Below are positions 22,829 through 33,689 of a stretch of DNA of 64,000 nucleotides, one piece after another (positions within the stretch are counted from its first letter, which is position 1; every line of letters begins with the position of its first letter). A program made the translations under genes and the position numbers. Under the pieces are notes generated by a model. It made no database searches. It saw nothing but the letters and a program-made list of their open reading frames with translations, and had not been told where the DNA came from. This DNA is from Semisulcospira habei (Eukaryota > Mollusca > Gastropoda > Semisulcospiridae). The stretch is from NCBI GenBank assembly GCA_036245525.1, contig BTPG01000006.1, positions 88,836,535 through 88,900,534 of the forward strand, written 5' to 3'.

Positions 22829-23323
22829 TTACTTACGCCTGTCACCCCTCTCCGGGTATAGGCCGTCGACGAGAGACCTCCAGCGACTGCTGTCCTGTGC
22901 TTCTCCATCGATTTTACTCCAGGTGGTTCCCAGTCTCTTGATGTCTGCTTGGAGGTCTCGACGCCAGGTGTTTCTCGGCCTGCCTCTTTTCCTCTTTCCC
23001 TGGGGGTTCCATGACAATGCCTGCCTAGTGATACTGGAAGCTGGCTTTCTCAGACTGTGACCAATCCATCCCCATCTTCTTCGCCCAATTTCATTCTCTG
23101 TTGTTATCTGCTCTGATCTCTCCCAGAGTCTGACGTTGCTGATCTCCTCTGGCCAGTGGATTTTCAAAATTCTTTTAAGGCAACTGTTTATGAAGATCTG
23201 TACTCTGTTGACTGTGATTTTTGTCAATCTCCAAGTCTCTGCTCCATATAGGAGAACTGCTTTTACGTTGGAGTTGAAAATCCGAACTTTGGTGTGTTGT
23301 GACAGCTCTCTGGAACTCCACAC
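22829..23323 (-). pseudogene. RTE-like LINE ORF, C-terminal piece
   Basis: This 164-residue frame continues the RT after a shift at a run of seven T on the plus strand (about 23322-23330). It contains VRIFNSNVKAVLLYGAETWR, then RRRWGWIGHSLRKP, RQALSWNPQGKRKRGRPRNTW and WRSLVDGLYPERGDRRK. The Arg/Trp-rich ending is typical of this LINE group and probably binds nucleic acid. It overlaps the 3' part of the main frame in a different phase, so the shift is a one- or two-base slip. Confidence 0.85.
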
Positions 23324-25616
23324 TTTTTTTCAACTGGAGAAAGGCTGCTCTGGCTTTACCGATTCGTGCTCTGACATCTGCACCAGTGCTGCCTTTTTTG
23401 TCTATGATGCTCCCGAGATAGGTGAAGGACTCTACCTCCTCCAACGGGGTGTCAGCAAGCAAGACTGGTTCTTCCCTGGTTGCGTTCAGCCTCATTGTCT
23501 TTGTTTTCTGTTTGTGGATGGTGAGGCCCACTTGGGACGAGATGTCAGCAAGCCTCGTGGTCTTGTCCTGCATTTGTTGATGAGTGTGGGACAGTAAAGC
23601 CAAATCGTCTGCAAAATCGAACTCGTCAAGCTGTGTCCACAGTGTCCACTGTATTCCACTTCGTCTGTGCTCTGTGGTCCGCTTCATGACCCCGTCTACG
23701 ACCAGTAGGAAGAGGAACGGAGACAGCAGACACTCCTGCCTGACACCGGTTCTGACCTGGAGCTCCCTGGTGAACTGCCCTTCGTGGATCACGCGACATG
23801 TCATGCAATTGTAGCTGCTCTTGATCAGGCGGACGAGCTTTGTGGGTACACCGTAGTGTCGTAGGAGTTTCCACAGAGTCTCTCGGTCCACGCTGTCAAA
23901 TGTTTTCTCGTAATCCACAAAGTTGACGTACAGCGGGGAGCTCCACTCCAGAGACTGTTCCACGACGAGGCGGAGAGTGGCGATCTGGTCTGTACATGAT
24001 CGGTTTTTCCTGAATCCTGTTTGCTGGTCCCTCAGCTGCAGTTCAACGGAGCTCTTCATTCTCTCCAGGATGATCCTGTTGAAGACCTTTCCTGGTTCTG
24101 ACAGCAAGGTGATTCCTCTGTAGTTGGAACACTTGCTGAGGTCGCCTTTCTTGGGAAGCTTGATTAGGTACCCCTCCTTCCAGTCAGCAGGAATCACCTC
24201 CTCTTCCCCGATCTTTCCAAACAGTGGATACAGCAGCTCTACTGTTGTCTCTAGGTCTGCATTTTCAGAGACTCCGCTGGGATGCCATCTGGCCCTGCTG
24301 CTTTGCCGTTCTTCAAAAATGCCACTGCTCTTCTGATAGTCTTCCCGGCTGGGTCTGTCACAGCTGATGGGTAGGTCGGTCTCTGCTGGCTGGATGTCTG
24401 GGGGGTCGGGTGGGCTGGGTCTGTTCAGTAACTCTTCAAAATACTCGGCCCATCTGTCGAGTTGGTCTGCTCTGTCTGCAATAGGCTTGCCTTCTTTGTC
24501 TTTTACTGGTCTTTCTGTATGGCCATACTTGCCCGACAATCTTCTGGTAATGTCGTAGAATTGTTTCATGTTGCCGCTGCCTGCTGCCTTTTCTGCCTCT
24601 GCTGCCAGGCTGTCTGTGTAGGCCCTCTTGTCTGCCCTGATACTCCTCTTCACCTCGCGGTTGGCTTCCGAGTATTCCTCCTGTGCCCTTGCTTTGGCTG
24701 CTCTCGTGCGACTGTTGTTGACAACTGCTTTCTTCTGCTTCCTCAATTCTATTTTCTTCAAGGTCTGTGGCGACAGCCAGTCCTTGTGATGGCGTTTCCT
24801 GAACCCTACAGTGGCTTTGCAGGTTGAGTTCAGCGCCTCTCTAATTGCCTTCCACTGCTGCTCTGTGGTGACCGCCTCCTCTTCATTTACTAGCTCCTGT
24901 AGCGCTTGAAACCGGTTGGACAGCACCAGTTTGAACTCTTCTCTCACTCCAGTCTCTCTCAGGAGGCCTACATTATAGCGCTGTCTTCTTGTTGTCTCTG
25001 TGCGGCTTTTCTTTAACTTGAGCTTTATTCTTAAGGTAAGCAGATGGTGGTCTGAGTCGACATCTGCTCCCCTCCTCACTCGAACATCTTGAAGGGATCT
25101 TCTAAATTTCTTGCTAATGCAGATATGGTCTATTCGGTTCTCTGTAGTATGGTCAGGTGAGACCCAAGTTGCTTTGTGTATTCTTCTGTGTGGGAAGATG
25201 CTGCCTCCAATGACAAGTCTGTTTAGAGCACCAAAGTCTACAAACCTCTCCCCGTTCTCACTCATCTCCCCTAGTCCCTGTCTTCCCATCACCTCTTCGT
25301 ATCCGGTGTTGTCCTCCCCTATTTTGGCATTAAAATCGCCCATGACGATGGTGATGTCTCGCTCCGCACATTTGTCCACAGCACTCTGGAGTCGGTCGTA
25401 GAACTCTTGTTTCTCTTCCTCGTCACTGTCATTAGTGGGCGCATAACACTGGATGACGTTCAGCTTGAGCTTTTTCTTGGTTTTAAAAGCTGCTGTGATC
25501 ATTCTTGGCCCAAGAGGTTTCCAGCCCATCAGCGCTCTCTGTGCCACTGGTGACAGCATGAATGCAACTCTTTCTGTATGGGGGGGGGGGGGGGGGGGGG
25601 GCATTCTCCTCTTCAT
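23175..25616 (-). pseudogene. RTE-like LINE ORF, endonuclease plus reverse transcriptase
   Basis: This 813-residue frame is the body of the polyprotein. The endonuclease half has VIQCYAPTND (54-63), VMGDFNAKIG (91-100), NRIDHICIS (160-168) and DSDHHLLT (187-194); its N-terminal quarter is in another frame. RT blocks are NYRGITLLS (498-506), QTGFRKNRSC (532-541), FVDYEKTFDSVD (566-577), GVRQECLLSPF (624-634) and FDFADDLALL (666-675). TFD (usually AFD) and RQE (usually RQG) are probably damaging changes. Residues about 425-455 are read in the wrong frame between two compensating indels. After about residue 765 the frame leaves the conserved sequence, which continues in the piece at 22829-23323. 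The first residues read through a C/G run and are not native. Confidence 0.88.
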
Positions 25617-25671
25617 GACCTGAATACAGAATCATCTCCCCACCTAACAGCCTTTTCTGGCCAGAATGCGT

Positions 25672-25860
25672 TCATCTGGCTTCACTGATACCTAGCAGGG
25701 AAAGGTTGTACTTTTGCATTTCCGCTGCTATCTGGGCGGCCTTGCCGCTCTGGTACATGGTCTTGACATTCCATGTGCCCATGGCTGTGTCATTGGATAG
25801 AGAGAGGCGGCTCGGTCCTGTGGCTTCCGAAGACTTCCGGCTTTCACCACAGTAAGTCAT
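25672..25860 (-). pseudogene. RTE-like LINE ORF, N-terminal piece
   Basis: This 62-residue frame contains GTWNVKTMYQSGKAAQIAAE and NLSLLGISEAR, the first endonuclease blocks (catalytic Asn in WNV, Glu in SEAR). It ends where the usual Trp codon TGG reads TGA. The same phase continues past the stop as THSGQKRLLGGEMILYSGHE until the G/C run at about 25579-25600, where the frame moves to the main ORF. Confidence 0.82.
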
Positions 25861-26210
25861 AAATCTTCTGGTAGAAGAACCTTCCTCATCCAGGAAAGGA
25901 ATTGCTGTTTGTCTTTTCGTCGGGGTTTTTGTAGCTATTTCCTTATTTGCAGGTTGGGGAAGCTACCCCCACGCCCTTACTAGGATGATCAGGGGTTTTC
26001 TGTCGGGGTCACCTTCCCTTACACCATGTTGGTTCACGGGACCTTATTTCATTCGGTGCACCCCTCTCGCACCCCAGGGGACGCGCCTCAACGCCATATG
26101 GTCCCAGCGCGAGGATATTTCTCAATGCATTGTTATTACTACGACAAACCTAAAAGGAAAGTATAAATGTACGACACATTTGCCGCGTGAAAGCAATAAG
26201 AGTAGACAGC

Positions 26211-26281
26211 AAGTCCATTTTTGTAAAAGCGAGAATTTCCTTGTGTTTACTTCGAAATCCCGCTTTTCACAAAAAGGACTT
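26211..26281. repeat. Hairpin family O
   Basis: AAGTCCATTTTTGTAAAAGC and GCTTTTCACAAAAAGGACTT form the outer stem, with GAGAATTTCC and GAAATCCC inside. Relatives are at 39612 and 44905. Confidence 0.7.
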
Positions 26282-26511
26282 ACCACCTTTTTTCCTTTTA
26301 CAGGGAGGGCAGTAATGTCAATCTTAACCCTTTTTCCCTCTGGCTGTTCGCGCTCTCTCTGATCAGCCGGACTGATTGGCGAGAGCGGCGAGTGAGAACT
26401 TGTCGGAATGCGTACAGTCAGCTTATAACTGAATCAGTGAGGCGTGCCCGTTCGTCGTGTTTAATACCAGTATTTGCTTAGTATTTAGCATGAAAATCAT
26501 ATTTTAGAGTT

Positions 26512-26649
<138 letters not shown>

Positions 26650-26654
26650 AAGTG

Positions 26655-26703
26655 CAGTGCTTCCAGACGCGAAATTCGTGACCGATGGCAGCGAAGGGGT
26701 TAA
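26655..26703. repeat. TTAA-type element, right end only
   Basis: CGCGAAATTCGTGACCGATG followed by GCAGCGAAGGGGTTAA reproduces the right shoulder of the element at 2631-2866. The rest may have been replaced by the adjoining microsatellite. Confidence 0.6.
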
Positions 26704-26864
26704 CGTTTGGTTGGCGCAGGACTGGAAAGAGTTAATCAACCCGAAGGCCGCACACACACCGTAGATTGCAGCGATCTGCCCATTGTTGGCATAATGCTCG
26801 CGCCATCACGCCTTCGGATAAGATTTTATCGCCTCCATATATTTCACCTGGATCCACGCCCAAG

Positions 26865-26963
26865 CCAATGCGCAAAAGGCTACCGGGCCGACGTCAGCCG
26901 CCGTTGGCCCGCGCACGTCCGTGCGCGGGCCAACAGCGTCCGACGTCGGCCCGGTGGCATTGG
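26865..26963. repeat. Hairpin family F, almost perfect palindrome
   Basis: CCAATGCGCAAAAGGC and GCCACCGGG..CATTGG-type ends flank the stem GGGCCGACGTC...GTTGGCCCGCGCAC and its complement, with centre GTCC. With about 45 pairs and high GC content it is one of the most stable hairpins here. Confidence 0.85.
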
Positions 26964-27026
26964 GAGGGTTTTCGTTTACAAGCTGCGGTCGAGAAAGAAA
27001 AACTTATGACGTGCGATCAATTAGAA

Positions 27027-27301
27027 GGCGGTCCGTGGCGCGGTGGTAAAGCGTCAATGCTAAAAGTGCGAGATTCGATACCCGGTTTCGGAGTCGGACT
27101 TTTCTCCTCTGGTAAGTGTCACCGTTCATTCGGGCGTACCGTCGGGGGTTCTTTCTTCGGGTACTCCGGCTCTTCCTCCCCCTCCACTTTGGTACCGGTT
27201 TCAGATATGTTCTAATTAATACAAGCGATGAAAATTTCCGAAACCTCAGTAGCTGAGCCGCTGACCCTTCGCGCCAGGTGAATGTCCTGTGTCTGTCTTG
27301 T
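27027..27301 (+). mobile_element. tRNA-headed SINE, copy 1 (3' truncated)
   Basis: TGGCGCGGTGGTAAAGCG is an A-box-like start and GAGATTCGATACC a B-box-like block. The body GGAGTCGGACTTTTCTCCTC, GTGTCACCGTTCATTCGG and CCGTCGGGGGTTCTTTCT is shared with the minus copy ending at 37917. The match stops at CTGTCTTGTACTATCACG, where the sequence becomes the right arm of a TTAA-B hairpin. Confidence 0.8.
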
Positions 27302-27388
27302 ACTATCACGCTCGATTTGTTTCCAGAAGTGTAATAAAAACAGTACTTCAAAATTTGCGAATTTCGGTCCTGGAGCAGAATGTATTAA
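27302..27388. repeat. TTAA-B hairpin, right half
   Basis: ACTATCACGCTCGATTTGTT, CCAGAAGTGTAATA and TTTCGGTCCTGGAGCAGAAT lead to TTAA (27385-27388). The left half is missing, cut at the SINE junction. It is closest to the complete copy at 27868-28079. Confidence 0.75.
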
Positions 27389-27867
27389 CTGACACACTAG
27401 CTGACCAAGGACTATCGTCAGTAAGTTTCTGCTGAGTCAGTCTCATGGTTTTAGAAACGATTGCCGTGACAGAAAAAGAAAACTAAGAAAATGTAATCCG
27501 GAACATCCTGACACGTTAAATCCAATATACCCCCTTCACACCCTATGTGATAAGAGAGGTCATCCATACATTGTTTCATTTTAATAGTATTGTCAGCAAC
27601 AATATATATGTAACCTTTGGCTGTAAATTGTTACGTGTACGACACTAGAATAACCCTTCCCTGCCGGAGGGTGGGTGGGGGACTGGGGATGGGGGATGGG
27701 GGGGGGGGGGAGTGGCGGTGGGAGGCTGTGGGGGTGGATGCGGGTACTCATGCAGTTCTTTGCTTCTTGTTGCCACCCTTTGTATCCGTTCTTCAATGAA
27801 TTGATAACTGTTCTTTGCGCTGATTCTGCCGTTGTTGCTAAGGCGTATGTTATTTGTGCCCGGCGCT
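27389..27867. other. No gene; G-rich block inside
   Basis: A G-rich stretch (27668-27740) with a run of about 12 G is present; the rest is unremarkable. Confidence 0.45.
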
Positions 27868-28079
27868 GGTCTCATTCAACTCTGACACGCCACGCCAAGA
27901 CATGGATCGAGAGTGATAGTTCAAGGGTTGTGCCAGAATAACTTGGCGCCCATAGACGCTAAGCTATTCTGGCACAACCCTTGAACTATCACGCTCGATC
28001 TGTTTCCAGAAGTGTAATACAGTCTTCTGGGGGCAACTTCAAAATTTGCGGATTTCGGTCCTGGAGCATGATGTGTTAA
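27868..28079. repeat. TTAA-B hairpin element
   Basis: Core 27905-28000; both arms carry GGGTTGTGCC and a GTGATAG variant (most copies have GGGTGGTGCC and ATGATAG). The right TTAA is at 28076-28079; the left end is decayed (CTCATTCAACTCTG). Confidence 0.82.
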
Positions 28080-28192
28080 GCAAATACAATTCTTCATTAC
28101 TCCGCCTGGAAGCAGCACCCACAAACTAATAACTATAAGGGATTAACACGAAATGCGTGCTTCCATCCCTGTCGAGACAAAATGACCGACTG

Positions 28193-28383
28193 TTAACCCC
28201 TTGACTGCCGGAACGCAACGAGCAAAACCCAAAATGCAAGAGGCTTAGATCCTCATGAGCCCCCGCGAATGCGGGCCTCATGTGGATGTATGCCTCTTGC
28301 GGTCCGCAGACGAAGTTCTTTGGCGTGAAGTGAGCGAAGACTTCAGAAACACAATCTGTGTCCCGTGGAAGGGAAGTGGTTAA
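28193..28383. repeat. TTAA-A hairpin element, TTAA on both ends
   Basis: The element runs from TTAACCCCTTGACTGCCGG to GGAAGGGAAGTGGTTAA. The core at 28236-28300 has two unpaired changes (CTCATGAG against CTCATGTG). Confidence 0.85.
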
Positions 28384-28811
28384 TTAATATCGTTGTGTAT
28401 CTTTGAGCGTCCCCCCTCCTCTACCCCCCACCTCCCCTTTCCCCCGAGACAAATGGATTGTACACACCACCAGCGCCGCTGATGGGCGCTATTTTTTTTT
28501 TTTTTTTAGAACAGGGCACCGCTTTGTTTTTGAACGGATCAGAAACAGGAACGGGCCGTTCCGGCCGGGCCCGGCGACTTGGTCAAATTTGTTAACTTTC
28601 ACAATCGTAGCATAAGTTTTCCTGTTTCCCCGTGCCTCTTGCATGAGAATATGAGACTTCTATCCCGTTCTTTCAGTCCTTCCCTCTGCTACACCCCCCC
28701 CCCCTCCCCCCACCCCCACTCCCACCCCTTCCCTTCCCCACCGGCCTTCCGTTCCTATCCAATCGAGTCAGAAGTTTTTATACAGAGTTCCCCAATCAAT
28801 CAGTTCAACCT
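28384..28811. other. No gene; C-rich runs
   Basis: C-rich blocks at 28410-28445 and 28694-28740 and a T run at 28492-28508 are the only features. Confidence 0.45.
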
Positions 28812-28871
28812 ACAAGAGGCAAAGATTCTCACGAATCACGGCAGGGTCTTATGAGAATCTTCGCCTCTTGC
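28812..28871. repeat. TTAA-A core, variant stem
   Basis: ACAAGAGGCAAAGATTCTCA pairs with TGAGAATCTTCGCCTCTTG; both arms have lost the GATCCTCA version in favour of GATTCTCA. The loop is short and AT-richer than usual. Confidence 0.7.
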
Positions 28872-29263
28872 TGGTGTAGGGATGGGTCCTACTTCTCCTC
28901 TCCTTAGATGATGTGAATCGTTTGGGATCAGTCTGTGACTACAGAGAGCTTTGGCAAGTTAACTTAGTCATCTGACCGGCTGGTCAGTCATGAGGAAGGG
29001 ACCTGCAGGAAGTTGGTGCCCGCGTGAGAGGAGCATGTTGGAAATCCCTACACACTTCTAATCGAGCAGGACAGAACTCCGGTTTACACAGAGCACAAGG
29101 GACAAGACCCTTACCCCCTTCTCCCCCCCCCCCCCCCCCCACCTCACCCCCCCCCCCCCCCAAAAAAAAAAAAAAAAAAAAATCAGAAGTTTGTAAATAA
29201 TTACGAAAGAATAGGCAGTAAATATAAACATCTATCTCTGTACTAATCATGACGCAACAATAA
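28872..29263. other. No gene; C and A runs
   Basis: C runs at 29123-29160 adjoin about 20 A (29162-29181). Confidence 0.5.
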
Positions 29264-29478
29264 TTAACTCATTGTGCCCGAGGGACGAAATGCTCATCTT
29301 TTGGAGTTATCCTCTGAGGACTGCATTACAATTCAGGAGACAGATCGACCATCATACTTCAAGGGTGGTGGCAGAATAGCTTGGCACCTATAGGCGCCAA
29401 GCTATTCTGCCACCACCCTTGAACTATCATGGTCGAGCCATATCTTGCTGTGGTGTGTCGCGGGCAGAATGAGATAAA
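29264..29478. repeat. TTAA-B hairpin element
   Basis: TTAACTCATTGTGCCCGAGG opens the element; CGGGCAGAATGAGATAA closes it with a decayed TTAA. Core 29343-29437, with GGTGGTGGCAG in both arms. Confidence 0.87.
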
Positions 29479-29547
29479 CGAGTTTTCGAAAGACATTGTC
29501 AAGTGTCTATTTCATGTCGTCGCAAATAAATTCCCAGCATTGCAAGA

Positions 29548-29625
29548 AACGCGACTGGAAAAGACAAGTAAAGCACAATTTATATTAATAAATCATGTTT
29601 AAGTGTGTTTCTTTCTTTATTTGGA
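29548..29625. repeat. Hairpin family J, decayed
   Basis: GCAAGAAACGCGACTGGAAA faces AAGTGTGTTTCTTTC across a TATTAATAAAT centre. Confidence 0.5.
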
Positions 29626-29689
29626 ATTTCTTAGCATTGTACATTCTTGGCAGTGACCTTTATAAGTGGATTTGTATTATATCTGCTCG

Positions 29690-30080
29690 AGGGCAGTTGA
29701 AGGCCCACTACCGCCGTAACTGTTCAAAGATGCACTTCTGTAACAGATGGTTACGAAACGCTACACACAGGTCTAGATATGGTTTATTTAGACACAGGAC
29801 AATCCAGTTCAGCACACGTTGTTTTGATATCAAGTAATTTGACAATGACTCTACTCCGATCTATAAAAACAATGCTTTCAGTACGAGATACTGCTAAACA
29901 TAGATTGAAACGCTAACGGCTGGGCAGAATAAATAAGTGCGATTACGCGTGTGCTTTTGCTGCGTATCCCAACTGCTGTTAAAGCTCATTAGGTGTGTCG
30001 ACAAGGCACAACAAACATAAATGGTGCTGAAATGTGTGTTCAAATTTATGCGTAATGGTACTTTAATGAGGGCAATAGGA
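29690..30080 (+). repeat. Dispersed repeat R, copy 1
   Basis: About 390 bp matches the reverse complement of 40915-41365. Shared words include GAAGGCCCACTACCGCCGTA, ACTGTTCAAAGAT, CAGATGGTTACGAAA, GACAATGACTC and AACAAACATAAATG-type sequence. It has no coding potential in either copy. Confidence 0.7.
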
Positions 30081-30328
30081 CAACTACTTCTGGGAACAAG
30101 TATCACCGGGGGCAGGTGTGTACTGTCCGTCTGGTAATTGTTTAAGGGAAGTTTATAAAGGAAGCGCTATTTGGTCGGTGGCAAACTGAAATTGGGATTC
30201 AATTGTTTTAGATTTAATAATTGTTCACTGGAAATTCTGTGATGATGGCACTCTTGCAGGGATGCCCAGTTTAAAGTTTTCATTCAGCAGGTTTCAAAAA
30301 CTTTTTGACAGCTATATCTGCTTGTATT

Positions 30329-30423
30329 CTGACGAGGAAAAGAAATGCGACATCACTGGAATCATCGAAAACAATGCAGTCTTTCCGATTTTTCTAATGA
30401 TGTCGCATTTCCTTAGCTCATCA
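30329..30423. repeat. Hairpin family G, copy 2
   Basis: GACGAGGAAAAGAAATGCGA pairs with TCGCATTTCCTTAGCTCATC; the inner stem is less regular than at 7059. Confidence 0.7.
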
Positions 30424-30685
30424 ATGTAGGATAGTGTGCGGGTGTAAAACATCCCGAATCTGGCAAACGTTCCAGAAGCGACAGTAGGTCCCTTTACAAA
30501 ACACACTACTAGTCACACGTGCATTCTGCCCCTGCAACTCTGTTGAACATTGGCAGAAGGCGCCTACTTGATACCTCTGCGATCGATCTAGTCTGCTAGT
30601 AGGCTTGGCGCCGGCATCATCCACACACGCACACATACACGCACACACCCCGTATACATTCCCCTCACTAGCACCCTTCCATCTG

Positions 30686-30736
30686 ATAGGACCATAGATC
30701 CCCATACGCCCCAGCACGAGGATCTATGTCTCCTGC
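30686..30736. repeat. TTAA-A core, diverged
   Basis: CCATAGATCCCCATACGCCC faces GAGGATCTATGTCTCCTGC. It is the only recognisable item between 30424 and 31232. Confidence 0.5.
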
Positions 30737-31232
30737 TGGCCATGAAGTCTTGTTTCTTTTTATGCGATTGTTGAAACTTGGGTCTTTCACTGGACAATGA
30801 ATACCAAAGCTTCTTGGTTGCATCGGGCGCATTTACATCCGTGACCGCGGCAGACGAAGAAAACGACGAGGGTTTCCAGAGCTAGCATCTAGCGACAGCA
30901 GGCGGCACAGATGCTCATGGTGTTCTCCACGCCGTAAAGAGCTCATAACGCATCTCATCTCGGGTACCCTCTTGAACACCTGTGGTTTGTTAAAGTGGTA
31001 GCCAACAGTGATCGGCATCAGTCTCGACCTCAACCACCTCCCTATTTACGACAGACACAGATCCTCAGTAAACAGAGACTCGTGACATTAAAGCCTTTTG
31101 CCGGCACTGAGTTCGCAAAACAGACAGCATTGTCGCAGCAGCAAACGACAACTCCAACAAACACAGAGTCTCAATATGTAAGAACGCTTGAAGAGTAGTT
31201 CTTTTTGAGTGGAGTTTAGATCGTTCGCGTTG

Positions 31233-31277
31233 GTGTGCTGGTCTGTGATTTTGAACCAAAATCACAGACCAACACAC
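31233..31277. repeat. Hairpin family E, minimal palindrome
   Basis: GTGTGCTGGTCTGTGATTTT and AAATCACAGACCAACACAC are nearly perfect complements with only GAACC between. The central GACCTTACGGC stem of other copies is absent. Confidence 0.85.
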
Positions 31278-31635
31278 TTTGCGGTAAAGTCCGGAATCAC
31301 AAATCGTCAGATTGATTTACACCTGTCATCCTCAGGCGCGGGAGAGGAAGCTGTTATTCACCTACAAAGTAAAACACCAGCCAACAGTAACACCCAGTAG
31401 GCGTTACCAGGCAAGAAAAGACGCCAGCGGTCTCGCGTTCCGATCTCTTCTTCAATCGAGGCCTCTCCCTCGCCAGCCGGACAACGACAGCAGCCACAAG
31501 ACCGCCACCACGACCGCAAGAGCCTCAGACCCTGCTAGAACGACCGCAGCCATCAGAACAGAACACTTGCTAGCGTACGACCCGACAGCCGAGAGATAGG
31601 AGGAGGACCACTCACTCAGTTTGAAAGACTTTTAA
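31278..31635. other. No recognisable feature
   Basis: A 95-codon frame (31312-31599) has no motif and no homologue that I recognise. Confidence 0.4.
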
Positions 31636-32172
31636 CTGAGAACAGCTTTGCGAAGTTTAGTAAGATAGAAATACCACAACTTACACAATACGAACAATAA
31701 CTTAGGAACATTATAAAAGCCTAGAAAACACGACAGAATATCATATTGTATCTCACAGTTGTAGCCAACGCAGAAAGCTTTCGTTTTTCGTAAAAGAAAA
31801 ATAAAGCGTGCCATAGGTGGTATATTTTTCCGGAAGCCTTGCAGATTTGATTGAAAGTTTGGACCAAGCGTGAACAAGACAAACTCGCTTCCCCAACAGC
31901 AGGCGCCATCTGGAAAACCTAGTTCCGACCACCTTGCCGGCCCAAAGCGAAATATAAGGTAAGTTTGCTTCACTTGTGATATGTGCTGATTTGCCAACTT
32001 GTCTTTTGACTGAGAACAGCTTTGCGGAGTTTAGTGAAACAGAAAGACCATAACTTACACAGAATCTTAAGAACATTATAAAAGCCTAAAAAACAAAACA
32101 AAATAGTATTATCTCAGAGTTGTATCCAACGCGGAAAGTTTTCGTTTTTCGTAACAGAAAAAAATAAATAGT
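31636..32172. repeat. Direct repeat pair (about 170 bp) around a 200-bp core
   Basis: AGAACAGCTTTGCGAAGTTT...TTTTCGTAAAAGAAAAATAAA (31636-31805) recurs at 32012-32166 with about 80% identity. Both contain AACATTATAAAAGCCTA. The segment between includes GGCGCCATCTGGAAAACC and TGATATGTGCTGATTTGCC, the latter shared with 20670. It could be a small LTR-type element or a local duplication. Confidence 0.55.
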
Positions 32173-32173
32173 G

Positions 32174-32362
32174 CCATTGTGTCCGAAGTACGAAATACCC
32201 ACATTCTGCATTACGATTTAAGAGACAGATCGACCATGATAGTTCAAGGGTGGTGGCAGAATAGCTTGGCGCCTATAGGCGCCAAGCTATTCTGCCACCA
32301 CCCTTGAACTATCATGGTCGAGTCATATCTTGCTGTGGTGTTTTGCGGGCAGAATGAGTTAA
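32174..32362. repeat. TTAA-B hairpin element, left end shortened
   Basis: Core 32229-32321 is almost perfectly paired and of the GGTGGTGGCAG type. The right end is GGGCAGAATGAGTTAA; the left lacks its TTAA and joins the direct repeat above. Confidence 0.82.
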
Positions 32363-32497
32363 TTGCAACAAAGATCTCGCTTTCCAAAAAAAGAAACAAT
32401 CCCAAACTTATCGTCTTTTGCCTTGTCGCATAGACATCCGTGATTCACGCATGTACCTGGCGCTTCCATAGGGGCTTTCTGTGATTTCTGTGATTCT

Positions 32498-32558
32498 GTG
32501 CTGGTCTGTGATTTTTCACCCTACGGTCTGGAACCGTGCGGCCCATGACCACAGACAG
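32498..32558. repeat. Hairpin family E
   Basis: GTGCTGGTCTGTGATTTTTC faces GACCACAGACAG; the centre is CCCTACGGT-CTGGA-ACCGTGCGG. Confidence 0.65.
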
Positions 32559-32706
32559 ATTGGATGGTTTAATAGGATACGAAGCTTTAATCTTGAGATC
32601 TCAACACGTAGTCTTCTACTTCCAAGCAAAATATTATATTTGTATGCACAGCATCACACCCTTTCCAGTATATTTACTTCACATAATTATAGAACAAATG
32701 ACATCG

Positions 32707-32799
32707 TTGGCCCTTTCGCTGTGGGTAGCGGTTTTAGTCGCGATGATTCCTAACGAAATCATTGCGACTAAAAACAGAACCGACAGGCCAAAGGGTTAT
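32707..32799. repeat. TTAA-D hairpin
   Basis: TTGGCCCTTTCGCTGT and ACAGGCCAAAGGGTTA flank the inner stem AGTCGCGATGATTCC / GAAATCATTGCGACT. The left TTAA is mutated. Confidence 0.75.
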
Positions 32800-33017
32800 C
32801 ATTTTTAGGCATGTTTTCATTCTTTTGAATGCCGTTTTCACAACGTTTTGGGGGTTAAAAATAATTACAAACTATTTTCAATAGCGGAAAAATCAGGGAA
32901 ATTAATTGAACACGGAAAATGTACCGTTCTTATTTGTCTGCTTTTCTTCCGCTAAAGATTTTTTTGCAAATTTATTCGAAACGTGGCGTGTAACCAACTG
33001 CGTTATATTGGAATGAG

Positions 33018-33098
33018 TTAACGTATTCGAGCCGTGCCGCATCCTGATCCGCGGCAGATAGCGGCGTGTCCGTAAGCGGTACGTCTCGAATGAGTTAA
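33018..33098. repeat. TTAA-M hairpin, TTAA on both ends
   Basis: TTAACGTATTCGAGCCGTGC faces GTACGTCTCGAATGAGTTAA, with GCATCCTGATCCGCGG inside. Confidence 0.7.
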
Positions 33099-33132
33099 AT
33101 AGTCTCTTTGTCTCGTTATATACTGTAGTTAG

Positions 33133-33395
33133 TGACTGAGACAGTTAAAACGTAATAGACAGTTATTGACTGAGACTGTGATAACGCGACGGACAGTTAG
33201 TGATTGCGACTATTATAACGCAATAGTGATTGAGACTGTGATAACGCGACAGACAGATAGTGATTGAGACTGTGATAACGCGACAGACAGCGAATGATAC
33301 TTTATAAATGCAATAGACAGTGACTGAGACTGCATAAACGCGACAGACATTTAACGATTGAGACTTCAGAAACGCTACAGGCAGTTAGTGATAGC
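33133..33395 (+). repeat. 34-bp tandem repeat
   Basis: The unit GACTGAGACTGTGATAACGC plus GACAGACAGTTAGT occurs about eight times; two units are shortened to 26 bp. Confidence 0.88.
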
Positions 33396-33689
33396 CGATT
33401 AACTGTGTAAAGGCGCTTGCATTCATAAAGCCGAATACAAAACAAAACAAAAAATCACATAAATTTTTTTAAAAAACGCATCTTACCCTTCTTTGATATG
33501 ATTTGTTTACTTTCTTCACTCATTTCATTGCAATGGTTTGCCCCGAGGAGGTTTCACGATATTACCCGATCTCCTCGACAAACACTTAACTCAATGATCT
33601 CTTTGATTTCAAACTCAGTGCCGGAAACAACTTGAGAGGAAGAACGATAGCGCACGATCTAAATAATAGTATCCCAATTAGGCCTGACA

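Larger units (their letters stand above)
22816..26136 (-). mobile_element. RTE-like LINE, frame-broken
   Basis: On the minus strand a GC-rich 5' leader (containing TAAGGGCGTGGGGGTAGCTTC) precedes one long ORF encoding an AP-like endonuclease, a reverse transcriptase and a basic C-terminal domain. The 3' end is a short (GTAA)n tail (GTAAGTAAGTAAGTAA) at 22816-22833. Proteins of this type are common in mollusc and flatworm data, often annotated 'craniofacial development protein 2-like'. The clade (RTE against a neighbour) is my inference. At least four breaks make this copy inactive unless some are sequencing slips. Confidence 0.8.

Noticed and set aside
22455..23060. 201-codon proline-rich open frame on the plus strand
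   Set aside because: It starts in C runs and ends antisense to the RTE-like LINE.
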